NCBI RefSeq assembly: GCF_014195505.1
Contig: NZ_JACIBV010000001.1
Coordinates: forward strand, 2,108,001-2,172,000
Direction: 5' to 3'
Length of the DNA stretch: 64,000 bases
From: Nonomuraea dietziae
GTDB taxonomy: Bacteria; Actinomycetota; Actinomycetes; Streptosporangiales; Streptosporangiaceae
This document shows, piece by piece, positions 17,185 through 25,733 of the stretch. A model generated the notes under the pieces. That model was not told where the DNA came from and made no database searches. It saw only the letters and a list, made by a program, of their open reading frames with translations. The stretch's first letter is position 1, and every line of letters begins with the position of its first letter. The translations under genes and the position numbers were made by a program.

Positions 17185-17781
17185 TCAGGCGAGCGAGTGG
17201 GCGATGAGGTCGGCCACGGCGTCGGCGTCGATCTGGTGTCCGGTGAGCTGGCAGAGGTTCTCCTGGTAGAGCAGCACCGCGGCGAAGGTCGCCGCGGCCA
17301 CCTCCAGCCGCGCCCTGTCGCCCCTGGCCCCGGGCAGCGCCAGCTCCAGCGCGAACCTGGAGCGCCCGATCAGCTCACCGTTCAGCCGCCCCAGCCGCTC
17401 GCGCACCGAGCCGTGCGTGTCGGCCTCCCTGAACAGGATGCGCCGCATCGCGGGCGAGGCCCTCAGCGGCAGCCGCCTGGCGAGCCTGGACAGCGTGCGG
17501 GCCGCGTCCCCCGGCACCGCCTCGACCTCACGCCCCTCCTCCACCAGCGTCCGCTCGTCGACCAGGGCGACCAGGACGTCGATCTTGCGGGGGAAGTAGT
17601 GGAACAGCAGCCCCTTGGGGACCTTGGCCAGCTTGGCGATCAGCGAGGTGGGCGTCGCGGCGTAGCCGCCACCCGCGAACAGCTCCTCCGCCGCGTCGAG
17701 GATCCGCGTGCGGGAGTCGCCTCCTGCGAACTCCTTGGCGGGTGGGCCTGGCTCGTCGGGGTGCGGTGAGGTCTGGTCCAC
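17185..17781 (-). CDS. TetR-family transcriptional regulator
   Basis: A 198-aa regulator with the TetR N-terminal HTH ('TRILDAAEELFAGGGYAATPTSLIAKLAKVPKGLLFHYFPRKIDVLVALV', residues about 25-75) and an all-helical ligand domain. The GTG start at 17781 has no clear Shine-Dalgarno, so the exact start is uncertain. It is divergent from a second, unrelated TetR gene at 17900. Its own target is not obvious: it may be the adjacent efflux pump or the neighbouring SDR gene, whose stop lies 16 bp from its stop. Confidence 0.88.
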   Translation of the reverse strand: MDQTSPHPDEPGPPAKEFAGGDSRTRILDAAEELFAGGGYAATPTSLIAKLAKVPKGLLFHYFPRKIDVLVALVDERTLVEEGREVEAVPGDAARTLSRLARRLPLRASPAMRRILFREADTHGSVRERLGRLNGELIGRSRFALELALPGARGDRARLEVAAATFAAVLLYQENLCQLTGHQIDADAVADLIAHSLA

Positions 17782-17861
17782 AGCCGAACGATAGCCGGGG
17801 CCTCGCCGTGCAGGACCTGCCGCCAAGGGGAGATCACCGTTATGAGAAACTCGTGTATGGT

Positions 17862-17881
17862 TTGAGACATATATGTCGCAA
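17862..17881. promoter_or_regulatory. Candidate TetR operator (20-bp near-perfect palindrome)
   Basis: TTGAGACATATATGTCGCAA has a perfect 12-bp core (GACATATATGTC) and only one mismatched pair in the outer arms. It lies 18 bp before the ATG of the TetR gene at 17900 in the region shared by two divergent TetR genes, and likely controls the TetR-MFS operon. Confidence 0.65.
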
Positions 17882-17883
17882 AA

Positions 17884-17899
17884 GATACGGGGAAGTATC
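17884..17899 (+). promoter_or_regulatory. Ribosome-binding site framed by a 5-bp inverted repeat
   Basis: GATACGGGGAAGTATC directly abuts the ATG at 17900. The Shine-Dalgarno GGGGAA is exactly the loop between GATAC and GTATC arms. It may be a half-operator remnant or an RNA element affecting initiation. Confidence 0.4.
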
Positions 17900-18460
17900 A
17901 TGGCAGTGACCGCCGAGCAGATCGTCACGGCGGCGATCCACCACCTCAACTCCCACCCCACCGCCTCCATGGCCGAGCTGGCCGAGGCGGCGGGGGTCAG
18001 CAGGGCCACCCTCCACCGCCACTTCTCCAGCCGCGACGACCTGCTCGTCGCCCTCGGCAGGCGGGCGCTGGAGCGCTGGGAGCAGGTGCAGGACGCGCTC
18101 GACCTCACCTCAGCCGCCCAGGAGAGCGACCCCGCGCGGCTGGCCGCCACGCTGCGCGACCTGCTCGTCAACCTCGTGGACATGGCCGACGAGCACGGTT
18201 TCGCGCTCACCGACCCCGCCATGGAGGTCGACCCCGATCTGCTGCGCAAGCTCGAGGAGCTGGAGGGGCGCGAGATGGCGCTGTTCGCCGCCGCCCAGCG
18301 GGCCGGCGTGCTGCGCGCCGAGCTGCCGGTGCGGTGGGTGGGCAACGCGGTGTACGGCCTGCTGGTCGCGGTGAGGGAGAGCCTGCGCAGGGGTGACGTG
18401 GCCAGAAGGGACGCGACCGGCCTGCTCGTCGACACCTTCCTCAAGGGCATGGGCCGATGA
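17900..18460 (+). CDS. TetR-family regulator of an MFS efflux pump
   Basis: A 186-aa regulator with HTH 'ASMAELAEAAGVSRATLHRHFSSRDDLLVAL' (residues about 25-60). Its stop codon overlaps the start of the DHA2 exporter gene (ATGA, 18457-18460), so the two are translationally coupled. It most likely represses its own operon through the palindrome at 17862-17881 and responds to the drug or metabolite the pump exports. I chose the ATG at 17900 with GGGGAAG upstream rather than the ATG nine codons earlier, which lies inside the operator. Confidence 0.92.
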   Translation: MAVTAEQIVTAAIHHLNSHPTASMAELAEAAGVSRATLHRHFSSRDDLLVALGRRALERWEQVQDALDLTSAAQESDPARLAATLRDLLVNLVDMADEHGFALTDPAMEVDPDLLRKLEELEGREMALFAAAQRAGVLRAELPVRWVGNAVYGLLVAVRESLRRGDVARRDATGLLVDTFLKGMGR

Positions 18461-19959
18461 CCCAGCTGCAGGACGGCGGCCTGTTGAGCCGCAGGCGGCG
18501 GTGGGCGGCGCTGGCCGTCCTGTCGGTGAGCCTGCTGCTCGTGGTCATGGACATGACGATCCTCAACGTGGCGCTGCCCTCCATCTCCGAGGACCTGCGG
18601 CCCGACGCGATCGAGCTGCTGTGGATGGTCGACGCCTACTCGCTGGCGGTCTCAGGCCTGCTCGTCACGGTGAGCGCGCTGGGCGACCGGTGGGGTCGCA
18701 GGAAGATGCTGATCAGCGGCTTCGCGCTGTTCGGCGCGGCCTCGGTGGCGGTGGTGTGGGCGAGGGATCCCGCCGCCCTCATCGCGCTCAGGGCGCTGCT
18801 CGGCGTGGGCGGCGCGATGATCATGCCGTCCACGCTCTCCATGATCCGCACCCTGTTCACCGACCCCAGGGAGCGGGCCACCGCGCTCGGCATCTGGTCG
18901 GCGATGGCCGCCCTCGGCGCCGCGCTGGGCCCGATCCTGGGCGGGCTGCTGCTGGAGGCGTTCAGCTGGCACGCCGCGTTCCTGGTGAACGTGCCCGTGA
19001 TGGCCCTCGCGATCGTGGCGGGGCTGATGCTGCTGCCCGAGTCGCGCAACCCGAACCCCGGCCGTTGGGACGCGCTCGGCACCCTGCTGTCGATCGCCGG
19101 CATGGTCGCCCTCGTCTACGGCGTCAAGCACGCCGGCGACGCGGGCGGCTGGGTCGCGCTGGCCTCGGCGGCCGTCCTGCTGGGCTGGTTCGTCAGGCGC
19201 TGCCTGACCAGGAAGGATCCGCTGCTGGAGATCCGTCTGTTCGGCAGCCCGTCCTTCAGCGCGGGCACGGTCGCCGCGCTGACCACCTCGATCGCCATGG
19301 CCGCGATGATGCTGCTGCTGGCGCAGTGGATGCAGCTGGTGCAGGGCTACTCTCCGCTGGAGACCGGCGTGCGGATGCTGCCGACCGCGTTCGGCGCCTT
19401 CGTGCTGTCGCCGCTGGCGCCCGCGCTGGCGGCCAGGATCGGCGCGCGCACCGTGCTGGCGGGCGGCCTGCTGGTGGCCGGGGCGGGCTTCCTGGTGCTG
19501 TTCGTCGCGCCGAGCCCGCTCGGCTACGGCGCGGTCGCGCTGGCGCTGCTGCTGGTCGGAGCGGGCATGGGCTCGCTGGCCATCGCGTCGGCGGTGATCA
19601 TGGCGGGCTCACCGCCCGAGAAGGCGGGCAGCGCGGCCGCCATCGAGGAGACGAGCTACGAGCTGGGCGGCACGCTCGGCGTCGCGGTGCTCGGCAGCCT
19701 CGCCACCGCCTTCTACCGGTCGCGGCTGACGGTTCCCGAGGGCATGCCCGCGCAGGCCGTCGAGGAGTCCCTGGGCTCGGCGCTGGAGGCGGCGCGGGAG
19801 GCGGGAGCCGCGGGGGCCGAGCTGGCCCGGCAGGCGCAGACCGCCTTCACCGATTCGCTCGCGGTCACGGGGGCCGCGGGAGCGGCGCTGATGCTGGTCG
19901 CCGGTGTCGCGGTGTGGTGGCTCACCCCGCGCGCGCTGAGCCTCACCGAGCACCGATAG
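18457..19959 (+). CDS. MFS transporter, DHA2 (EmrB/QacA-type, 14 TMS) drug exporter
   Basis: A 500-aa integral membrane proton antiporter. The N-terminus has 'MDMTILNVALPSISEDL' (motif D1 of 14-TMS exporters), then 'GDRWGRRKMLISGF' (motif A) and 'GPILGGLLLEAFSWHAAFLVNVP' (motif C). Hydrophobic segments run to 'AVTGAAGAALMLVAGVAVWWL' near the C-terminus. It overlaps its TetR regulator by 4 bp. The last 17 bp overlap the convergent esterase gene. The exported compound is unknown. Confidence 0.94.
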   Translation: MTQLQDGGLLSRRRRWAALAVLSVSLLLVVMDMTILNVALPSISEDLRPDAIELLWMVDAYSLAVSGLLVTVSALGDRWGRRKMLISGFALFGAASVAVVWARDPAALIALRALLGVGGAMIMPSTLSMIRTLFTDPRERATALGIWSAMAALGAALGPILGGLLLEAFSWHAAFLVNVPVMALAIVAGLMLLPESRNPNPGRWDALGTLLSIAGMVALVYGVKHAGDAGGWVALASAAVLLGWFVRRCLTRKDPLLEIRLFGSPSFSAGTVAALTTSIAMAAMMLLLAQWMQLVQGYSPLETGVRMLPTAFGAFVLSPLAPALAARIGARTVLAGGLLVAGAGFLVLFVAPSPLGYGAVALALLLVGAGMGSLAIASAVIMAGSPPEKAGSAAAIEETSYELGGTLGVAVLGSLATAFYRSRLTVPEGMPAQAVEESLGSALEAAREAGAAGAELARQAQTAFTDSLAVTGAAGAALMLVAGVAVWWLTPRALSLTEHR

Positions 19960-20917
19960 CGCGCATCAGCGTGGGGTAGGCGCGGCGTAGCTCCTTCTGC
20001 CAGTGGGCGTGGTCGTGCCTGCCCCTGTAGAAGTGCGTCTCCACTTCGATGCCCAGCTCGCCGAGCCTGGCGGCGAAGGCCCTGCCCGCCTTTCCCGCCA
20101 GGTGCTCGGCGGGGTCCTCCCACAGCTCGGCCGTCCCCGAGGCGACGACCAGGCGGACGCCCCTGAGCCGTTCGGCCTGGTCGTAGGGGTTGTGCGCGCG
20201 CCAGACCGCGCGCTGCTCGTCGGGGTCGCCCCAGACGCGCTTCCAGTCGGTGCCGGGGCAGCCGAACGTGGTGCCCGCCATGACCGCCTGCGGCACCCCT
20301 GGCGCCAGGATGTGGACGGCCCCGCTGAAGGAGGCCGCCGCCTGGAAGTGGCCCTCGGCGGCGTAGAGCATCGCCCCCTGCCCGCCCATCGAGTAGCCGG
20401 CCACGGCGCGCCGCCCGCCCGCCCTGTAGCGCGTCTCCAGCAGCGGCAGCAGCTCCTTGAGGTGGTAGGTCGCCCAGCGGGGCGGGCCGCCGCTGCCGCC
20501 GTTCCACCAGTCGGAGTAGCTGCCGCACCTGCCGCCGTCGGGCATGACCACGATGACGCCGGTGTCCTCGGTGAGATCGTCGACGTCGGTCCTCGAGGTC
20601 CACGAGGTGTAGCTGTCGAACCCTCCGTGCAGCAGCCACAGCACGGGCCAGGTGCGGTCGGCCTCGCGCGACCACCCCTTGGGCAGCAGCAGCCTGACCC
20701 TGGTGGTGGCGCCGAGCGCCGCCGACTCGATCGTCAGCTCCATCCGCCGGGCGTCGAGCCGCCGCTCGGTGACGGCGGGCTCCGCGTCGCGTTCGACGGG
20801 GACGTCGCGGTTCAGCGGGCCGCGCTCCTGCCGGCCGCCGTTGTTCAGGAGCAGGACGACCGCGACCGCCACGACCAGTGCGAGCACGCCGCCCGCCGCC
20901 AGGACCCTGGCCGCCAT
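19943..20917 (-). CDS. Membrane-anchored or secreted alpha/beta-hydrolase (esterase D/antigen 85-like)
   Basis: A 324-aa protein with an N-terminal hydrophobic helix (residues 3-25, uncleaved anchor or signal) and an esterase-fold domain. The nucleophile is in 'VAGYSMGGQGAMLYAA' (GxSxG), the oxyanion region is 'VLWLLHGGFDSYTSW' and the catalytic His is probably in 'YRGRHDHAHW'. The family covers mycolyltransferases, feruloyl esterases and S-formylglutathione hydrolases; export suggests a cell-wall or extracellular ester. Its 3' end overlaps the exporter gene by 17 bp. It is divergent from the aldo/keto reductase at 20953. Confidence 0.87.
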   Translation of the reverse strand: MAARVLAAGGVLALVVAVAVVLLLNNGGRQERGPLNRDVPVERDAEPAVTERRLDARRMELTIESAALGATTRVRLLLPKGWSREADRTWPVLWLLHGGFDSYTSWTSRTDVDDLTEDTGVIVVMPDGGRCGSYSDWWNGGSGGPPRWATYHLKELLPLLETRYRAGGRRAVAGYSMGGQGAMLYAAEGHFQAAASFSGAVHILAPGVPQAVMAGTTFGCPGTDWKRVWGDPDEQRAVWRAHNPYDQAERLRGVRLVVASGTAELWEDPAEHLAGKAGRAFAARLGELGIEVETHFYRGRHDHAHWQKELRRAYPTLMRAIGAR

Positions 20918-20952
20918 CGGGCCTCCTTATGAGACCCGCGCATAATAGCCGG

Positions 20953-21879
20953 ATGAGATCGATCAGCACCACGGCTCTGTCCGTGTTCCCTTTGTGCCTG
21001 GGCACCAACACCTTCGGCTGGACCGCCGACCGTGAGGCCTCCTTCGCCGTGCTCGACGCCTACGTCGAGGCCGGCGGCAACTTCATCGACACCGCCGACG
21101 TGTACCCGAGCTGGGCTACGGGAGAGTCCACCTCGGAGATCGTCATCGGCGAGTGGATGGCCGAGCGCGGCAACCGCGACTCGATCGTCCTGGCCACCAA
21201 GGTCGGCATGCTGGCCGGCCTCGAGGGCCTGTCGCCCTCCACGATCCGCACCGCCGTGGAGAACTCCCTGCGCCGCCTGCGCACCGACCGCATCGACCTG
21301 TACTGGGCGCACGTCGACGACCGGGACACGCCGCTGGCCGACTCGCTGGCCGCCTTCGACGCGCTGGTGCGCGAGGGCAAGGTGCGCTACCTCGGCGCCT
21401 CCAACTACGGCGCGGCACGGCTGGCCGAGGCGCTGCGCATCTCCGACGACGAGGGCATGGCCCGCTACATGGCGCTCCAGCAGCCCTACAACCTCGTCGA
21501 GCGCGGCTACGAGGGCGAGCTGCGCGAGGTGGTGGCCCGTGAGGGGCTGTCGAGCACGCCGTACTTCGGCCTGGCCCGCGGCTTCCTGACCGGCAAGTAC
21601 GCCGGCGGCGCCGCCGTCGACAGCCCGCGCGCGGGAAAGGCGGCGGAGTACCTCGAGACCGAGCGCGGACCCCGAGTCCTGGAGGCGCTGGCCACGGTCG
21701 CCGCGGGCAGGGGCGTCGAGCAGGCCACGGTCGCGCTGTCCTGGCTGCTGGCCCAGCCGACCGTCGCCGCGCCGATCTCCAGCGCGCGAAACGCCGAGCA
21801 GCTCAAGCCGCTGCTCGACGCCGTCCACCTGAAGCTCGGGGCCGACGAGCTGGCGCTGCTCGAGCGGGCCTCGCGCTGA
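20953..21879 (+). CDS. Aldo/keto reductase
   Basis: A 308-aa reductase, distinct from the one at 6933. It shows 'FPLCLGTNTFGWTAD', 'NFIDTADVYPSWATGES' (Asp/Tyr), 'VLATKVG' (Lys), 'IDLYWAHVDDRD' (His) and the terminal 'VAAPISSARNAEQLKPLLDA'. The ATG lacks a Shine-Dalgarno but CATAAT (20941-20946) ends six bases upstream, another leaderless layout. Substrate unknown. Confidence 0.92.
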   Translation: MRSISTTALSVFPLCLGTNTFGWTADREASFAVLDAYVEAGGNFIDTADVYPSWATGESTSEIVIGEWMAERGNRDSIVLATKVGMLAGLEGLSPSTIRTAVENSLRRLRTDRIDLYWAHVDDRDTPLADSLAAFDALVREGKVRYLGASNYGAARLAEALRISDDEGMARYMALQQPYNLVERGYEGELREVVAREGLSSTPYFGLARGFLTGKYAGGAAVDSPRAGKAAEYLETERGPRVLEALATVAAGRGVEQATVALSWLLAQPTVAAPISSARNAEQLKPLLDAVHLKLGADELALLERASR

Positions 21880-21888
21880 CATACGCGA

Positions 21889-21919
21889 AAGGGCCGGGCT
21901 CGCGGTGAGCCCGGCCCTT
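21889..21919. terminator. Bidirectional terminator hairpin
   Basis: Perfect 13-bp inverted repeat (aagggccgggctc / gagcccggccctt) with a 5-nt loop between the convergent aldo/keto reductase and symporter genes. Confidence 0.8.
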
Positions 21920-21933
21920 CGAGGCGGCGACGG

Positions 21934-23535
21934 TCAGTGCTTGACTGCCTGCTCGGCGCCGACACCGGTCAGCGAGCGGACCTCGATCTCGGCGTACTTG
22001 GCGGCGTTGTACTCCTTGCTCAGCACGGTGCCGAGCCAGCCGCAGAAGAAGCCGACGGGGATGGAGATCAGGCCCGGGTTCGACAGCGGGAACCAGGCGA
22101 AGTTGGCGTCCTTGAACAGCGCGGTCGCCGAGCCCGACACCACGGGCGAGAAGATCACCAGGATGAGCGCGGAGACCAGTCCTCCGTAGATGGCCGACAC
22201 CGCCCCCACGGTGTTGAACCTCTTCCAGAACAGGCTGTAGAGGATCGCGGGCAGGTTGCCGGAGGCCGCCACCGCGAAGGCCAGCGCCACCAGGAAGGCG
22301 ACGTTCTGCCCCTGGGCCAGGATGCCGAGGCCGATGGAGGCCGCGCCGATGACGAACGCCGACACCTTGGCGACCACGACCTCCTGGCGCTCGCTGGCGG
22401 TGCCGCGTCTGAACACGTGGGCGTACAGGTCGTGGGCGAAGCTGGAGGAGGAGGCGAGGGTGAGCCCTGCGACCACCGCCAGGATGGTGGCGAAGGCGAC
22501 GGCGCCGATGAGAGCCAGCAGGATCGTGCCGCCGATGGGGCCGAAGATGTCCTCGCCGATCTGCTGGGCCAGCATGGGAGCCGCGGTGTTGCCCGCCTTG
22601 TCCCCCGCGGTGATGGCCTTCGTCCCGACCACGGCGGCGGCGCCGAAGCCGAGGACGAGGGTCAGCAGGTAGAAGGTGCCGATGATGCCGATGCCCCACA
22701 GCACCGACTTGCGGGCGTCCTTGGCGGTGGGCACGGTGTAGAAGCGGATGAGGATGTGCGGCAGGCCCGCCGTGCCGAGGACGAGCGCGAGGCCGAGGCT
22801 GATCAGGTCGAGCTTGCCGGCCAGGCCCTGCGCCTCGGTGCCGTACTTCTGACCAGGCTTGAGGAAGGCCTCGCCCTTGCCACTCTGCGTGGCGGCGTCG
22901 CCGAGCAGGGCCGACAGGTTGAAGCCGAACTTGCCCAGCACCAGCAGCGTGACCAGGGCCGCGCCGCCCATCAGCAGGACCGCCTTGACGATCTGCACCC
23001 AGGTGGTGCCCTTCATGCCGCCCACGACCACATAGATGATCATGAGGACGCCGACGCCGACGATGACCAGGTTCTTCTGGGCCGGGTCGGTGACGCCGAG
23101 CAGCAGGCCGACCAGCGCGCCCGCGCCGACCATCTGGGCCAGCAGGTAGAAGATGCTCACCACGATCGTGGAGACGCCCGCCGCGGTGCGGACGGGGCGC
23201 GGGCTCATCCTGAAGGCCAGCACGTCGGCCATCGTGAACTTGCCCGAGTTACGCATCAGCTCGGCCACCAGCAGCAGCGCCACCAGCCAGGCCACCAGGA
23301 AGCCGATGGAGTAGAGGAAGCCGTCGTAGCCCGACAGCGCGATGATGCCCGCGATGCCGAGGAACGAGGCGGCCGACATGTAGTCGCCGCCGATCGCCAG
23401 GCCGTTCTGGAAGCCGGTGAAGGAGCGGCCGCCCGCGTAGTAGTCGGCGGCGGTCTTCGTCTGACGGCTGGCCCAGAAGGTGATGCCCAGCGTCGCGACG
23501 ACGAAGACGAGGAAGAGGACGGCGGAGAGAGTCAC
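21934..23535 (-). CDS. actP: Sodium:solute symporter, ActP-type (acetate/monocarboxylate)
   Basis: A 533-aa SSS-family carrier with 13 or so hydrophobic segments. Family-type features are 'TKTAADYYAGGRSFTGFQNGLAIGGDYMSAASFLGIAGIIALSGYDGFLYSIGF', 'GTAGLPHILIRFYTVPTAKDARKSVLWG' and 'ATILAVVAGLTLASSSSFAHDLY'. It would import acetate or a similar short-chain carboxylate with sodium. The GTG start overlaps the stop of the DUF485 gene (GTGA), the standard yjcH-actP pairing. A CRP-like site lies upstream of the pair. Confidence 0.93.
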   Translation of the reverse strand: MTLSAVLFLVFVVATLGITFWASRQTKTAADYYAGGRSFTGFQNGLAIGGDYMSAASFLGIAGIIALSGYDGFLYSIGFLVAWLVALLLVAELMRNSGKFTMADVLAFRMSPRPVRTAAGVSTIVVSIFYLLAQMVGAGALVGLLLGVTDPAQKNLVIVGVGVLMIIYVVVGGMKGTTWVQIVKAVLLMGGAALVTLLVLGKFGFNLSALLGDAATQSGKGEAFLKPGQKYGTEAQGLAGKLDLISLGLALVLGTAGLPHILIRFYTVPTAKDARKSVLWGIGIIGTFYLLTLVLGFGAAAVVGTKAITAGDKAGNTAAPMLAQQIGEDIFGPIGGTILLALIGAVAFATILAVVAGLTLASSSSFAHDLYAHVFRRGTASERQEVVVAKVSAFVIGAASIGLGILAQGQNVAFLVALAFAVAASGNLPAILYSLFWKRFNTVGAVSAIYGGLVSALILVIFSPVVSGSATALFKDANFAWFPLSNPGLISIPVGFFCGWLGTVLSKEYNAAKYAEIEVRSLTGVGAEQAVKH

Positions 23536-23861
23536 TTGGCCTTCTCCTCGACCTCGTGGCGGAGCTTGTCGGAGATGGGGTCGAGCTTCTTCTCCATGTG
23601 CCTGGCGTAGGCCCACGCGATCCAGAAGGTCGAGACGAACTGGAGCAGTCCGAAGATGAGCGCGATGTTGATGTTGCCAAGGACCTTGATGCCCATGAAG
23701 TCGCGCGCCCAGCCCGACAGGACCACGTACAGCAGGTACCAGGCCAGGAACGCCGCGGTCATCGGGAAGGTCCACGCCCTGAAGCGCCGCCTCAGCTCCT
23801 GGAACTCACTGCTGGCCTGCACCTGTTCATAGACAGAAGAGTCATGTTCTCTGGTAGTCAC
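23532..23861 (-). CDS. DUF485 (YjcH-like) membrane protein
   Basis: A 109-aa protein with two transmembrane helices ('FPMTAAFLAWYLLYVVLSGWA' and 'INIALIFGLLQFVSTFWIAWAYA') and a charged C-terminal tail. The family is nearly always encoded just before actP and is thought to support the symporter, though its role is not settled. The GTG start at 23861 is preceded by GGAGGG. It is translationally coupled to actP by a GTGA overlap. Confidence 0.93.
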   Translation of the reverse strand: MTTREHDSSVYEQVQASSEFQELRRRFRAWTFPMTAAFLAWYLLYVVLSGWARDFMGIKVLGNINIALIFGLLQFVSTFWIAWAYARHMEKKLDPISDKLRHEVEEKAK

Positions 23862-23881
23862 AGCTCAAGCCCTCCGGGGAG

Positions 23882-23897
23882 TGTGATGCGGATCACG
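23882..23897. promoter_or_regulatory. CRP/GlxR-like site upstream of DUF485-actP
   Basis: TGTGATGCGGATCACG fits TGTGA-N6-TCACA with one mismatch and extends to GTGTGA...TCACGC. It lies 20 bp upstream of the GTG start, so binding close to the transcript start could repress rather than activate. Confidence 0.55.
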
Positions 23898-24024
23898 CAC
23901 AAGGTAAGAGGGCAAACTACCCGGCGTGGAGGGGGTGAGTCCGCTTGTTCGGTGAGCCGCCACGGCGTGGCGACCAGCTGAAGTCAGGTTGCGATGAATG
24001 GTCCGATTTGCGCGGTGAGCGGTC

Positions 24025-24846
24025 TCACCCCTTCACCGCCCCTGCCGTCAGCCCCTCGACGATGTAGCGCCGGATCGCGGCGAACAGCACCAGCGTCGGC
24101 ACCACCGACACCACGGTGGCCGCCGCCATGGACCCCCAGTCGATGTCGTACTGGGTGATGAAGGAGTTCATCGCCACCGGCACGGTCTTGGCGTCCTCGC
24201 TGTCGATGAAGGTGATTGCCAGGAACAGCTCGTTCCACACCTGGACGAAGGCGAAGATGAAGGTGGCCGCGACCCCCGGCAGCATGACCGGGAGGATCAC
24301 CCTGACCATCGCCTGGAGCCTGGAGGCCCCGTCCACCTGCGCGGCCTCCTCCAGCGCGACGGGGACCCGCTCGTGGAAGCCCCGCATGATGATCGTGCAG
24401 AACGGCACCAGCATGGCGATGTAGACGACCATCAGCCCCGCCAGCCTGTTGAGCAGGCCGAGGTCGGACATCAGCAGGTAGAGCGGGCCCAGCGCGATGA
24501 ACAGCGGGATCATCTGCGTGACGAGGAAGGCCAGCATCAGCGCGCCCCTGCCGGGGAAGTCGAAGCGGGCCAGCACGTAGCCGCCGAGCACCCCGATCAC
24601 GGTGACCACCGCGGCGGAGACCAGCGCCACCAGGAGGCTGTTGAGCAGGTAGAGGTCGAAGTCGGCGAAGGAGAACAGCTCGGCGTAGTGCTCGAAGGTC
24701 ACCTCGGCCGGCCAGTAGCGCAGCGGCATGGAGAAGATCTCGCTCTTGGGCTTGAGCGAGGTGATGACGATCCAGTACAGCGGGAAGACCGTGATCAGGA
24801 GCCAGACGCCGAGCACGATCGTCTTGGCCGCTCTCCTCAGGATCAT
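24025..24846 (-). CDS. Carbohydrate ABC transporter permease (MalG/CUT1 type)
   Basis: A 273-aa inner-membrane permease with six hydrophobic segments and the EAA loop 'ALEEAAQVDGASRLQAMVRVILPVMLPGVAA', which contacts the ATPase. It is the third gene of a binding protein-permease-permease set and overlaps the upstream permease by 4 bp (ATGA). No ATPase gene is present, so the importer would use a shared MsiK-type ATPase encoded elsewhere, as is common for actinomycete CUT1 systems. Confidence 0.94.
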   Translation of the reverse strand: MILRRAAKTIVLGVWLLITVFPLYWIVITSLKPKSEIFSMPLRYWPAEVTFEHYAELFSFADFDLYLLNSLLVALVSAAVVTVIGVLGGYVLARFDFPGRGALMLAFLVTQMIPLFIALGPLYLLMSDLGLLNRLAGLMVVYIAMLVPFCTIIMRGFHERVPVALEEAAQVDGASRLQAMVRVILPVMLPGVAATFIFAFVQVWNELFLAITFIDSEDAKTVPVAMNSFITQYDIDWGSMAAATVVSVVPTLVLFAAIRRYIVEGLTAGAVKG

Positions 24847-25733
24847 CGCGACCTCTCGAAGCGTGTGGCGTTGAGGTAGAACAGGCTGAAGGCCAGCAGG
24901 AGACCGAGCACCAGGAAGCCGACCGCGCCCGCCCTGCCGTAGTCGCCTCCCATCACCTGCTGGATGAGGAAGGTCGTGACGATGTCCGTGGAGCCCGCGG
25001 GCCCTCCGCCGGTCATCGAGTAGATGAGGTCGGGGAAGTTCAGGATCCAGATCACCCGCAGCAGCACGATCAGCGCCAGCGTCGGGCGGATGTGCGGCAG
25101 CGTCACGTGCCAGAACTGGCGCAGGCGCGAGGCGCCGTCCACCGCGGCCGCCTCGTACAGCTCTCGCGGCACCGACTGCAGCGCCGCCATGATCATGATC
25201 GCGAAGAAGGTCACGCCGTACCAGACGTTGGCCACGATCACCGACGTCATGGCCCAGCCGGGCGAGGACAGGAAGCCGATGCGGGTGTCGATGATCCCGG
25301 TACGCAGCAGCAGGTCGTTGATCACACCGAACTGGCCGTTGAACATCCACCGCCACAGCAGCCCGATCAGGAAGCCCGACATCGCCCAGGGGAAGAACAC
25401 CCACGCCTGGTAGAGCCCCCTGCCGCGAAAGTGCCTGCGCAGCAGCAGGGCCAGACCGAAACCGAGGAGGAACTGGAAGAACAGCGACAGGCCCACCCAG
25501 AGGCCGGTGTTGCGCAGCGCCGTCCAGAACCGCTCCTCGGCCAGCACCGCCCTGAAGTTCTCCAGGCCCACGAACGGCGTCGAGGTCAGGTCGAAGAGGT
25601 TGTAGCGCTGGAAGGCGATGACGCTGCCGCGCACCATCGGGTAGTAGGTGAAGACCGCGACGAAGGCCACGCCGGGCAGCAGGCACAGCGCGATGAGCCC
25701 TGCCTTCCTCGCGGTGAAGGCGGGACGGCTCAC
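24843..25733 (-). CDS. Carbohydrate ABC transporter permease (MalF/CUT1 type)
   Basis: A 296-aa permease with six hydrophobic segments and EAA loop 'YEAAAVDGASRLRQFWHVTLPHIRP'. The GTG start overlaps the stop of the solute-binding protein gene (GTGA, 25730-25733), which fixes the start. Its stop overlaps the next permease start. It forms the sugar channel with the product of 24025-24846. Confidence 0.94.
   Translation of the reverse strand: MSRPAFTARKAGLIALCLLPGVAFVAVFTYYPMVRGSVIAFQRYNLFDLTSTPFVGLENFRAVLAEERFWTALRNTGLWVGLSLFFQFLLGFGLALLLRRHFRGRGLYQAWVFFPWAMSGFLIGLLWRWMFNGQFGVINDLLLRTGIIDTRIGFLSSPGWAMTSVIVANVWYGVTFFAIMIMAALQSVPRELYEAAAVDGASRLRQFWHVTLPHIRPTLALIVLLRVIWILNFPDLIYSMTGGGPAGSTDIVTTFLIQQVMGGDYGRAGAVGFLVLGLLLAFSLFYLNATRFERSR

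Noticed and set aside
21937..23610. Plus-strand 557-codon frame antisense to actP
   Set aside because: Composition is repetitive Glu/Ala/His/Arg, typical of the antisense of membrane proteins; actP and DUF485 explain the region.
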